From an uncultured Oscillospiraceae bacterium (lineage in GTDB: Bacteria; Bacillota; Clostridia; Oscillospirales; Oscillospiraceae), in the NCBI GenBank assembly GCA_910584835.1, contig CAJUEG010000003.1, forward strand, positions 1 to 64,000: a stretch of 64,000 nt of DNA, given 5' to 3'. This document shows, piece by piece, positions 1-7,878 of the stretch; the stretch's first letter is position 1, and each line of letters opens with the position of its first letter. Both the position numbers and the translations under genes were made by a program. Below the pieces are notes generated by a model. It worked only from the letters and a program-made list of their open reading frames with translations. It was not told the DNA's origin and searched no databases.

Positions 1-55
1 AAAAACTACAAAATTTCTTCGGCGTTTTCTTACAATTTCAGATTGGCGTTGACAT

Positions 56-75
56 AAAGGATCAACTGATCCTTT
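56..75. repeat. Perfect inverted repeat, operator-like
   Basis: Two 9-bp arms (AAAGGATCA / TGATCCTTT) are separated by 2 bp. They follow a TTGACA hexamer at 49-54, so this may be an operator, but no convincing -10 box follows at the right distance. The downstream reading frame is a decayed gene, so any target is uncertain. Confidence 0.4.
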
Positions 76-154
76 TGCACTTGCTTGACTATAGAATAGA
101 GAAAACCTGCGCAGGAGATGAAATTATGAAAAAAATTATCCGCCGGCCTGCTCT

Positions 155-581
155 TTCAGCAAAATTAAGGGGGATGACAAGGGCTGCACCGCCACGGTCA
201 GCTTCAAGGCGGTGGATGAGGGGGACATGGCCCGCGGCCTGGATGCCCTGCGGGAGGCCGCGAAAAAGTATGGCTAGAGATCGAAATCGTCCCTTCCTCT
301 GAGTACCACGGCCCGGCGGACATGCCGCGCCCCGTCTTTGCCTATACCCTGGAGCGCATCCGCGCGGTGTTCCCGGACTACCCCCCATTCCCTTCATCCT
401 GCCCGCCGGGACGGACGCCCGGCGGCTCACCGATATCTGCCCCTGCGTGCTGCGCTTCGCCCCTATCCGGCTTTCCGCCCAGCAACTGGGCTCCGTCCAC
501 TCGGAGAATGAAAACATTGACCTGGACTCCATCACTGATGCGGTAACGTTCTACACTGATTTTTTGCGCAATTACCCATAA
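155..581 (+). pseudogene. Remnant of an M20-family metallopeptidase (C-terminal part, frameshifted)
   Basis: Three consecutive frames join into one M20-like C-terminus. Frame one (155-277) reads GDDKG, CTATVSFKAVDEGDMARG and ALREAAKKYG then stop. Frame two (from 274) continues LEIEIVPSSEYHGPADMPRP to VFPDYP. Frame three (from about 387) reads IPFILPAGTDARRLTDICP to the stop at 579-581. GTDARR with a following RFAPI/HSENE segment is the usual metal-site and C-terminal pattern of M20 dipeptidases. Both shifts look like loss of one base from a short run (GGC-C before TAG at 275; a C run at 381-386). The N-terminal catalytic half is absent. It is either a decayed gene or, less likely, two sequencing errors in an already truncated gene. 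It sits 18 bp before the ATC hydrolase homologue on the same strand. Confidence 0.7.
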
Positions 582-599
582 AAAGAAAGGGAGATACTT

Positions 600-1097
600 A
601 TGAGTAAGGTAAAAAACGAACCGAAAATCAAGAATCCGCTGATTACGGCCATCCGGGAGCAGCTGGAGCACCGGGCGCTGTGGATGTACCTGCTGTGCGA
701 CGAAGCGGCAAAAAAGGGTCTGAACGCGGAGGACTACGCCCCCGCCGCTATCCGCCGCTGCGGGCTGTACCAGGGCGGACTGCTGCGGAAAAAGGCCGGG
801 GGCGGGCCGTCCCTCAAGGGGCTGAAAAAGACGCTGTTTTCCAAGTTCGCCCAGTGGGTGTTCGAGATGGACATCAAGCGGTGCGACGACGACCATCTGG
901 ACATCGACTTCCACTACTGCCCCCTGGTGAAAGCGTGGCAGAAGCAGGGCTGCACCGACGAGGAGATCCGGCTGCTGTGCGACCACGCCATGTGCGGCGA
1001 CCGGGGCATCGCAGAGAGCTTCGGCTGTGAGCTGGACCTGCCGGCCACCATCGCCCGGGGGGACGATATCTGTCAGATTCGTTTTGTCCGGCGCTGA
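600..1097 (+). CDS. L-2-amino-thiazoline-4-carboxylic acid hydrolase (ATC hydrolase) family protein
   Basis: 165 residues, the length of the single-domain family (PF14196). The C-terminal half carries the family's acidic and Cys/His-rich segment: CDDDHLDIDFHYCP (about residues 99-112), CTDEEIRLLCDHAMCGDRG (about 119-137) and a final RGDDICQIRF. The founding Pseudomonas enzyme opens a thiazoline ring on the way to L-cysteine, but most gut-Firmicute members are uncharacterised, so the substrate is unknown. The start ATG follows GGGAG by 8 bp. It lies 58 bp before the MEMO-AMMECR1 fusion on the same strand and may be co-transcribed with it. Family assignment is good; the precise function is not. 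Confidence 0.75.
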   Translation: MSKVKNEPKIKNPLITAIREQLEHRALWMYLLCDEAAKKGLNAEDYAPAAIRRCGLYQGGLLRKKAGGGPSLKGLKKTLFSKFAQWVFEMDIKRCDDDHLDIDFHYCPLVKAWQKQGCTDEEIRLLCDHAMCGDRGIAESFGCELDLPATIARGDDICQIRFVRR

Positions 1098-1155
1098 GTC
1101 CAAAAATTGCCCGCGCCCCATCCAGCGCAAATCCATTGTAACAGGAGTGATCGCT

Positions 1156-2544
1156 ATGCCCATGCTGGGAGCCGTCATTGTCCCCCACCCGCCCCTCATC
1201 ATCCCCACTGTCGGCCGGGGCCAGGAGCGGCAGGTCCAGGCCACCATCGATGCCTACCGCACTGCCGCCAGGCAGGTGGCGGACTGGATGCCGGAGGTTT
1301 TGGTGATCTCGTCGCCACACACCGTTATGTACGCCGACTACTTCCACATTTCCCCCAGCGCGGGCGCGTCCGGCAGCATGGCCTCCTTCGGCGCGCCTCA
1401 GACCCGCCTTGAGGTGAAGTATGATACAGAGCTGCGCCGAGAGCTTGTCCGGCAGGCGGAGACGGCGGGCCTCCAGGCCGGAACGCTGGGGGAACGTGAC
1501 CCGTCCCTGGATCACGGCACCTTCCTGCCCCTCTACTTCCTCCAAGAGGCCGGGGTGGACTGCCCTATCCTGCGCATTGGACTGTCAGGCTTTTCTCCTT
1601 TACAGCATTATCAATTGGGGCAATGTGTCGCCAAAGCGGTGGACAGGCTGGGCCGCAGGGCCGTGTTTGCAGCCAGCGGCGACCTGTCCCACAAGCTGCA
1701 TGATGACGGCCCCTACGGCTACGCCCCGGAGGGCCCGGTGTTCGACCGCCGGGTCACCGCCGCCATGGCATCCGGGGACTTCCTTCAATTTCTCACCATG
1801 GACCCGGCCCTGTGTGACCGGGCGGCGGAGTGCGGCCTGCGCTCTTTTCAGATCATGGCCGGGGCGCTAGACGGCCTGGGAGTGACGCCGGAGCTGCTCA
1901 GCTATGAGGGCGTCACCGGCGTGGGCTATGGCGTAGCTGCCTTCGCTGTCACCGGCCCGGATGAGAACCGCCGGTTTGCTGCCCAGTGTGAGGAGATCGA
2001 GCGCGCCCGGCTGGCGGACGTCAAAGCCGCAGAGGACCCTTGGGTGCGGCTGGCCCGGCTGTCGCTGGAGACCTATGTGCGCACAGGACAGCGTCTGCAT
2101 ACCCTCCCGGACGGCCTGCTTCAAGAGTTGACAGGCAAGGCCGCCGGGGCCTTTGTCTCCCTCCATGCCCACGGGCAGCTCCGGGGCTGCATCGGCACCA
2201 CCGGCCCCACCACCGCCAGCGTGGCGTGGGAGATCGTGCAGAACGCCGTATCCGCCGGGGCACGGGACCCCCGTTTCCCGCCCGTGGGCAAGGATGAGCT
2301 GGATACCCTGGAATACAGCGTGGACGTGCTGGGAGAGCCGGAACCCATCTCCTCCCCCGCCCAGTTGGATGTAAAAAAGTACGGTGTCATTGTGTCCTGC
2401 GGCAGCCGCCGGGGCCTGCTCCTCCCCGACCTGGACGGTGTGGATACGGTGGAGCGGCAGATCGACATCGCCCGCCAGAAGGGCGGCATCAGCGCCCGGG
2501 AAACCTATACCCTGGAGCGGTTTGAGGTGGTGCGGCACACATGA
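1156..2544 (+). CDS. AmmeMemoRadiSam system fused B-A protein (MEMO1-like + AMMECR1-like)
   Basis: 462 residues with two domains. Residues about 1-270 are MEMO-like, related to class III extradiol dioxygenases: PHPPLIIP near the start, SSPHTVMYADYF, LDHGTFLPLYFL and SGDLSHKL supply the conserved His/Asp positions. Residues about 290-462 are AMMECR1-like, with LRGCIGT and the DPRFPPV segment. The ATG at 1156 is preferred over upstream in-frame codons because AGGAG lies 8 bp before it and the conserved sequence begins directly after it. The next gene, the radical SAM partner, overlaps by 4 bp (ATGA), so translation is probably coupled. The trio is widespread in bacteria and archaea; its biochemical product is not established from this sequence. 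Confidence 0.9.
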   Translation: MPMLGAVIVPHPPLIIPTVGRGQERQVQATIDAYRTAARQVADWMPEVLVISSPHTVMYADYFHISPSAGASGSMASFGAPQTRLEVKYDTELRRELVRQAETAGLQAGTLGERDPSLDHGTFLPLYFLQEAGVDCPILRIGLSGFSPLQHYQLGQCVAKAVDRLGRRAVFAASGDLSHKLHDDGPYGYAPEGPVFDRRVTAAMASGDFLQFLTMDPALCDRAAECGLRSFQIMAGALDGLGVTPELLSYEGVTGVGYGVAAFAVTGPDENRRFAAQCEEIERARLADVKAAEDPWVRLARLSLETYVRTGQRLHTLPDGLLQELTGKAAGAFVSLHAHGQLRGCIGTTGPTTASVAWEIVQNAVSAGARDPRFPPVGKDELDTLEYSVDVLGEPEPISSPAQLDVKKYGVIVSCGSRRGLLLPDLDGVDTVERQIDIARQKGGISARETYTLERFEVVRHT

Positions 2545-3368
2545 GCGTAAAATGTGAGCTGTGCTTTCACCACTGCGAATTGGCGGAGGGCCAGACCGGC
2601 TTCTGCCGGGCCAGAGTCTGCCGGAGCGGGGCCGTCCTGCCGCTGAACTACGGCAAACTCACCAGCCTGGCCCTGGACCCTATCGAAAAAAAGCCCCTGC
2701 GCCGTTTCCGGCCCAGGAGCCTGATCTTATCGGTGGGCAGCTTCGGCTGCAACCTCCGCTGTCCCTTCTGCCAGAACCATGAGATCTCCATGGCTGGGGA
2801 CGGCACAATCCAGACCGTGAACGTGTCGCCCGAACAGCTGGCGGACAAGGCGGCGGAGCTGATCCCCCGGGGAAACATTGGCGCGGCCTACACCTACAAC
2901 GAGCCGCTGGTTGGGTACGAGTACGTCCGGGACTGCGCCGCCGCCGTCCATGGCCGGGGCATGGTCAATGTGCTGGTCTCCAACGGCACTATTGAGGAAC
3001 AGCCCTGGCGGGAGCTTCTCCCCTATCTGGACGCGGCCAATATCGACCTTAAAGGTTTTACCTCAGAATGGTACCGCCGCCTGGGCGGCGACTTGGACAC
3101 GGTAAAGCGCTCCATCGCCCTGGCGGCGGAGCGGTGCCACGTGGAGGTCACCACCCTGCTGGTCCCTGGTGAGAACGACAGCGTGGAGGAGGTCCGTGCC
3201 CTGGCCAAGTGGCTGGCGTCGGTAAGCCCGGATATCCCCCTGCACCTGTCCCGGTTCTTCCCCAGGTATCAGATGCAGGACCGCCCGCCCACTCCGGTGG
3301 AGCGGGTATACCAGCTGGCGGAGGAAGCCAGGGACTGGCTGACCTATGTCTACACCGGGAACTGTTGA
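2541..3368 (+). CDS. amrS: AmmeMemoRadiSam system radical SAM enzyme
   Basis: 275 residues. The radical SAM cluster motif is C70-x3-C74-x2-C77 (GCNLRCPFCQNHEIS). An N-terminal Cys set (C5, C8, C12, C22) precedes it, as in this subfamily and in pyruvate formate-lyase-activase-like enzymes. AAYTYNEP and the IDLKGF segment are typical of the family barrel. The start overlaps the stop of the MEMO-AMMECR1 fusion. The stop is only 11 bp from the convergent ABC-class ATPase gene, with no obvious terminator between them. The enzyme should use a [4Fe-4S] cluster and S-adenosylmethionine; its substrate is unknown and is inferred to involve the fused neighbour. Confidence 0.9.
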   Translation: MSVKCELCFHHCELAEGQTGFCRARVCRSGAVLPLNYGKLTSLALDPIEKKPLRRFRPRSLILSVGSFGCNLRCPFCQNHEISMAGDGTIQTVNVSPEQLADKAAELIPRGNIGAAYTYNEPLVGYEYVRDCAAAVHGRGMVNVLVSNGTIEEQPWRELLPYLDAANIDLKGFTSEWYRRLGGDLDTVKRSIALAAERCHVEVTTLLVPGENDSVEEVRALAKWLASVSPDIPLHLSRFFPRYQMQDRPPTPVERVYQLAEEARDWLTYVYTGNC

Positions 3369-3379
3369 CGGGCCGGATA

Positions 3380-5086
3380 TCAATATCGGTCAAAACAGGC
3401 GAAAATTTCCTGCATCCGGGGCATGGTCAGCCCCGCAGGGACGACCCCGCCGCCGCAGACCGCTCCCAGCCCCTCTTCCTCCATCAGTTTCATCAGCGCC
3501 GCCACAACGTCCTCTACCCGACCGCCCGCCAGATGCTCCCGGGCGTAGCGCACCATATAGGCCAGTGCCCGGGCCTGGCCTGCGTCCGTCAACTGCTCCA
3601 CATAGCGCAAATCCAGCTCCCGGCCGCCGACAGAGAAAGCGGTCTTGCCGAAACACTTCACCTTCAACCGCTCCTGCCGATAGCCGTCCCCCCGGTAATT
3701 TTTTCGGATTTGGCTGTCGCCGGACAGGTCGATCACCCGGCCCCGGTTGGGCAGATGGAAGCCGGGGGCTGTCAGGGAGGGAACGGGCCGTCCCGCCAGC
3801 GCCGCCTTGGCCTGGTCTGTGATGTCCCGGGCGCGGTAGGCGTCCATCTGCACCACTTTGTCGGCAATGTGAAAATAGGCTCCGCAGCTGCCCACCACCA
3901 GGACCAGGGACACCCCGGCTTTTTGCCACAGATCCATGGCCCGTTCCAAAAACGGGGTGATGGGTTCCTGCTCCCGGGCAATCACCGCCTGCATCAGCTC
4001 ATCCCGCACCATGAAATTGGTGGCGGAAGTGTCCTCATCCATGAGCAGCACCCTGCTCCCCGCCTCCAGGGCCTCGGCGATGTTGGCCGCCTGTGAAGTG
4101 CTGCCGCTGGCGTCCAAGGTGGAAAAGCGGGTGGTGTCCCGCCCGCTGGGCAGGCGGCTGATGAACAGAGAGATATCGGTGTCCGTCACCTTGCGGCCGT
4201 CCTCCGCCCGGATCTTCACAGCGGAAGCGTCCGTGATGACGTACTCCCGGCCATCCCCGGCGATGTGGTTGTAGACGCCCCGCTCCAGTGCCTTCAGCAG
4301 GGTGGATTTGCCGTGGTAACCTCCGCCGGCGATGAGGGTAATCCCTCGACGCACCCCCATACCCCGGACGATCCCCCGGTGGGGCAGCTCCAGGGTCACC
4401 GCCATGGACTCAGGGGATTGGAAGGGCACCGCGCCCTTCATGGGCCGGTCGGACACACCGCTCTCCCGGGGCAGAACGGAGCCGTCCGCCACAAAAGCGG
4501 CCAATTCCAGCCGCTCCAACTCCTCCCGGATGAAGTGCTGGTCCTCCGCCAGGGCGATGGTCTGGGCCACCTCCCCCTTGGGGGCGCTGGCATACAGCAG
4601 GCCCTGCTCCACACAAATGGGGAGAAAATCAAAGAGAATCTTCTCCAGCTCGGGCGCGTTGATGGTTCGTCCGTTGGCTGGGAACCCTACCTCAAAACGC
4701 AGAGTGATCGCCCCGGCTCGCACCTGGCAATCTGTCCGCTCCAGCACCTCTTGTCCGGGCGCAGTGACGGCTAGAACCCCGCTTTTGCCCGAGCCCTTGG
4801 CCTGCCGGGAGAACCGTCCCGCCTGCCGGGCAAAGCGCCGGAGCAGATAATCCTCCAGCGCCGTTCGGTTCCATGGGGCCTCCCAGCAGTCGGCCGGGAA
4901 GCCCGCGGTTTTGCGGTCAAGCGTCACGCTGAGCTGAGAGGGAGCGGCAAAAGGATCGCCCTGGACGTGTTCAATGTTCAGCGCATAGGTTCCAAAGGAC
5001 CAGCTCCCCGCCAGGGATTTGTAGGCCGGGTAGCTCCTGTGATCAATGGCACGCAGGGCAGAGCGCAGTTCTTCCGCTGTTTTCAT
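3380..5086 (-). CDS. ABC-class ATPase (PF09818-type predicted ATPase)
   Basis: 568 residues, the usual length for this soluble family. The Walker A motif is GGGYHGKST (about residue 254-262) and the Walker B-like segment is VLLMDEDTSATNFM (about 349-362). There are no membrane segments and no partner permease nearby, so it is not a transporter subunit. Members have been annotated as isopentenyl-diphosphate delta-isomerase by error; the true role is unknown. The ribosome-binding site is weak (AAGCGG). It converges with the radical SAM gene and is divergent from the cotJC remnant. Confidence 0.8.
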   Translation of the reverse strand: MKTAEELRSALRAIDHRSYPAYKSLAGSWSFGTYALNIEHVQGDPFAAPSQLSVTLDRKTAGFPADCWEAPWNRTALEDYLLRRFARQAGRFSRQAKGSGKSGVLAVTAPGQEVLERTDCQVRAGAITLRFEVGFPANGRTINAPELEKILFDFLPICVEQGLLYASAPKGEVAQTIALAEDQHFIREELERLELAAFVADGSVLPRESGVSDRPMKGAVPFQSPESMAVTLELPHRGIVRGMGVRRGITLIAGGGYHGKSTLLKALERGVYNHIAGDGREYVITDASAVKIRAEDGRKVTDTDISLFISRLPSGRDTTRFSTLDASGSTSQAANIAEALEAGSRVLLMDEDTSATNFMVRDELMQAVIAREQEPITPFLERAMDLWQKAGVSLVLVVGSCGAYFHIADKVVQMDAYRARDITDQAKAALAGRPVPSLTAPGFHLPNRGRVIDLSGDSQIRKNYRGDGYRQERLKVKCFGKTAFSVGGRELDLRYVEQLTDAGQARALAYMVRYAREHLAGGRVEDVVAALMKLMEEEGLGAVCGGGVVPAGLTMPRMQEIFACFDRY

Positions 5087-5459
5087 GGCAAAACACCGCT
5101 TTCAGATGGTTTATCGGCATCTCTGCCGTGCCCTTCATGATATTAGCTTTCCTACCAAAAGTCAAGATACGCCGCCGCAATGCGTAGGCAGCACCCTGAT
5201 CCTCCCTTGGTCAGCAGGTTATAGTTAAATGGACTGTGCTTTCGATTGGCTATCCGTTCTTTTATGTTTCTGCATTTGTTATTCCAGAATCGCCACGCAG
5301 ACGCAGACATGCCAACAGGGCTTGTCCTTCGGCATGATAAGCGTCTCTCCTGCCTTCGGATATTTGCGGCGGCATACTTCAATATGCGAAAATATGTGAA
5401 GTATTTTTCCTTTAATATCATTGGAATCAGACACTTTTTTACTGTTATATTTTAGCCCC
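5087..5459. other. AT-rich stretch without a supported gene
   Basis: About 370 bp, lower in GC than its surroundings, between the ABC-class ATPase start and the cotJC remnant. No frame reads as a recognisable protein. An inverted repeat (ATACTTCA / TGAAGTAT) lies at about 5372-5404. The missing 5' part of cotJC was looked for here and not found. Confidence 0.5.
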
Positions 5460-5879
5460 TTAGTAGGTACTGAGGAATTGGGGCATCTGGAAATGGTGGG
5501 TACTTTAGTCCATCAGCTTACCCGCAACCTCAGCGAGGATCAAATCAAAACTGCCGGATTCGACACCTATTTTGTTGACCACACCACTGGAGTCTATCCT
5601 CAGTTTGCGTCCGGCTATCCCTGGTCTGCCTCCACCATGCAGGTCACCGGAGACATCATCGCCGATTTGACCGAGGATTTGGCCGCAGAGCAAAAAGCCC
5701 GCCTTACCTACGATAATATTCTCCGTCTATCCGACGATCCGGACGTAAACAATGTCATTCGCTTCCTTCGAGAGCGGGAGATTGTTCATTTTCAGCGGTT
5801 CGGCGAAGCCATTGAACTGGCCAAGCAAAAGATGGACCAAAAAAACGTGTACTTCACCAATCCGGCATTCGACAAATAG
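5460..5879 (+). pseudogene. cotJC: 5'-truncated manganese-catalase-type spore coat protein CotJC
   Basis: The similarity starts abruptly at LVGTEELGHLEMVGTLVHQL and runs to the normal C-terminus (HFQRFGEAIE, NPAFDK). CotJC and related Mn catalases are near 190-200 residues and need N-terminal Glu and His ligands, all upstream of GTEELGHLE. About 55-60 N-terminal residues are therefore missing. The only in-frame upstream ATG (5421) would add 13 unrelated residues, and no ribosome-binding site fits. The retained part keeps E-x2-H (EELGHLE) and a second ExxxH (EREIVHFQ), so half of the dimanganese site survives. The gene is probably inactive. It ends at a strong bidirectional terminator. Confidence 0.75.
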
Positions 5880-5888
5880 CTGATATAA

Positions 5889-5922
5889 ACGCCCGCCTTG
5901 AGCCTCAAGGCGGGCGTTTTTT
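5889..5922. terminator. Bidirectional Rho-independent terminator
   Basis: A 13-bp stem (CGCCCGCCTTGAG / CTCAAGGCGGGCG) is followed by six T on the + strand. It separates the cotJC remnant from the convergent nuclease gene. Confidence 0.85.
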
Positions 5923-6682
5923 ATTCCTCCCAGCTGTCTCCTGTGGCGTAGTCAATGACTACGCCTGGCTGTACATTATAGACGTACACATTAAAGCACA
6001 GGCCTTCTCCCTCATCCTCTACTGAGAACGCCTCCAGCTGCACTCCGCTGGCCAACAGATTCTCGCCCTCAAAGACAGGCGTTACCCGGTAAAGCACATG
6101 GTTTTCCGTCTCCTCCACATAGCCGTCCACCATGTTCTCAAAGGGAAGCATCCCCTCCACATTCATATACCGCGTACCCGTAATAAGATTCTGCTTGTTG
6201 GCGTTCTCACCCGCCAGCTGATAACCAATTAGGTGACAGCGATTGTACAGATATTTGCCGTCCACACAGTCGTACTTCACCGTCTGCCACCCGGAGGGCT
6301 TCACCTGGCCGATATCTCCCCTGGGTTCGGTGGGCATAATGTCCAGACATACATTTGCATATGCCACGCCGCACCGCCCTAAGTAGTCCAGCTCACTGTA
6401 TGTCTCAAAGGGTTCCAGCGTCAGGTCTTCCAGCTCAAAATTCGGCCGATTGTCCTGCAAGACCACATAGGGTTCCCCCGAGTAGGCCGGTATATCCTCC
6501 ACCGCCATCGCTTCTGGTGGCTTCAGCCCAAGCTCCACCAGCAGGTTGTCCAGCGTCAGCGAACCGCTCATATGCAGGCTCAAAGCGGTGACCGCCACCA
6601 CCGCTGCAAGGACCAACAGCAGCATAATAAGCCGTTCCCTGCTGGGCCCGGCCTGCCGCCGTTTCTCTGTGCGGGCGCTCAT
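5921..6682 (-). CDS. Membrane-anchored DNA/RNA non-specific endonuclease
   Basis: 253 residues. A single hydrophobic segment (about 19-41) follows a basic N-terminus, so the catalytic part should lie outside the cell. The nuclease core has LYNRCHLIGYQLAGENANK, the family's variant of the DRGH catalytic motif with the general-base His, followed by NLITGTRYMN with the metal-binding Asn region. This is the EndA/NucA-like fold (PF13930). Possible roles are DNA uptake or nutrient scavenging from extracellular DNA. The ATG overlaps the stop of the upstream aminotransferase gene by 4 bp, which makes it the last gene of the murD-to-nuclease block. Confidence 0.85.
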   Translation of the reverse strand: MSARTEKRRQAGPSRERLIMLLLVLAAVVAVTALSLHMSGSLTLDNLLVELGLKPPEAMAVEDIPAYSGEPYVVLQDNRPNFELEDLTLEPFETYSELDYLGRCGVAYANVCLDIMPTEPRGDIGQVKPSGWQTVKYDCVDGKYLYNRCHLIGYQLAGENANKQNLITGTRYMNVEGMLPFENMVDGYVEETENHVLYRVTPVFEGENLLASGVQLEAFSVEDEGEGLCFNVYVYNVQPGVVIDYATGDSWEE

Positions 6683-7857
6683 GACCTGCCCTCCAAAATA
6701 CGGCTGGCGTCAACTGCCGCAACAATTTTCTTTATCACAGACACCGGCTGCACCAGCGCAAACCGCACATGCCCCTCCCCAAGCGGGCCAAACGCCGAGC
6801 CCGGAGTGCACAGCAATCCCGTACTGTCCAACAGCTCAAAGCAAAATTCAGCAGAATTCATGTACCCGGCCGGGAGGGGCGCCCACACAAACATGCTGCC
6901 CTGACTGTCCGGCACCTCCCAGCCGATGGACCGCAGCCCGCCGCACAGGGCGTCCCGCCGGGCCTGGTATTCCGCACGATTTCGGGCCACGCTGTCCTGG
7001 GGGCCGTTGAGAGCTGCCGCCGCTGCGTGCTGGATGGGCAGAAACATCCCGTAGTCGATCTGAGACCGCAGGCGTTTGAACGCCCCCACGATCTCACGGT
7101 TCCCCAGCACAAAGGACACGCGGGCCCCGGTCAGATTATAGGTCTTGGACAGCGAATTAAACTCCACCCCCACCTCCTTGGCACCTTCAAAGGACAGGAA
7201 GGACTTCCCAACCCGTCCGTCGAAAATAATCTCGGAGTAGGCGTTGTCGTGGATAATCACAATTCGGTTCTTCCTGGCAAACTCAATCAAACGGGGGTAA
7301 AACTCATCCGGTGCCGCCGCGCCCAGGGGGTTTGCCGGATAGGACACCACCATAAACCGAGCCTTTTTTGCCAAATCAGGGTCAAAATGATCCAGATCCG
7401 GCAGATAACTGTTCTCCTTTAGCAGTGGGTAGCGGACGCATTCCGCCCCGCACAGGCAGGGTCCCAGCTCAAAGATGGGGTAACCCGGATCGGGCACCAG
7501 CACCACATCGCCGGGATCGCACAGCGTCCAGCCCACGTGGGTCAGCCCCTCCTGGGAGCCGTACACCGCCATCAGCTCGTCCGCTTCCAGCTCCACGCCA
7601 TAGCGCCGCCTGTACCAGCTTTGCACCGCCTGGATCAGCTCCGCCGTCTCGCCCAGAGAGTAACGGTAGTTGGCCGGGTCAGACGCCGCCTGAGTCAACG
7701 CCTCCACCACATGGGGTTCCGGCAGAAAGTCCGGCGTTCCGATGGACAGGTTATAGACCGGCTTGCCTTGAGCCAGCCGATCATGCTTTCGATCATCCAG
7801 CACATTAAAAATCCCTGGTTCAAAGCCGTCCATCCGGCGGGCAAATTTCATTTCCAT
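6679..7857 (-). CDS. Class I/II PLP-dependent aminotransferase (LL-diaminopimelate aminotransferase-like)
   Basis: 392 residues covering the whole fold. IGTPDF near residue 40, VVSYPANPLGA (about 168-178), the HDNAYSEI segment and the PLP-lysine motif NSLSKTYNLTGAR (about 233-245) are all present. Overall it resembles DapL and related alanine/aspartate-type transaminases in which the substrate cannot be read from the motifs. It lies 21 bp downstream of ligA and overlaps the nuclease gene, so it is part of the same transcript. The exact amino acid substrate is uncertain. Confidence 0.85.
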   Translation of the reverse strand: MEMKFARRMDGFEPGIFNVLDDRKHDRLAQGKPVYNLSIGTPDFLPEPHVVEALTQAASDPANYRYSLGETAELIQAVQSWYRRRYGVELEADELMAVYGSQEGLTHVGWTLCDPGDVVLVPDPGYPIFELGPCLCGAECVRYPLLKENSYLPDLDHFDPDLAKKARFMVVSYPANPLGAAAPDEFYPRLIEFARKNRIVIIHDNAYSEIIFDGRVGKSFLSFEGAKEVGVEFNSLSKTYNLTGARVSFVLGNREIVGAFKRLRSQIDYGMFLPIQHAAAAALNGPQDSVARNRAEYQARRDALCGGLRSIGWEVPDSQGSMFVWAPLPAGYMNSAEFCFELLDSTGLLCTPGSAFGPLGEGHVRFALVQPVSVIKKIVAAVDASRILEGRS

Positions 7858-7878
7858 GGGTTATCCCTTTCTCTGTCT

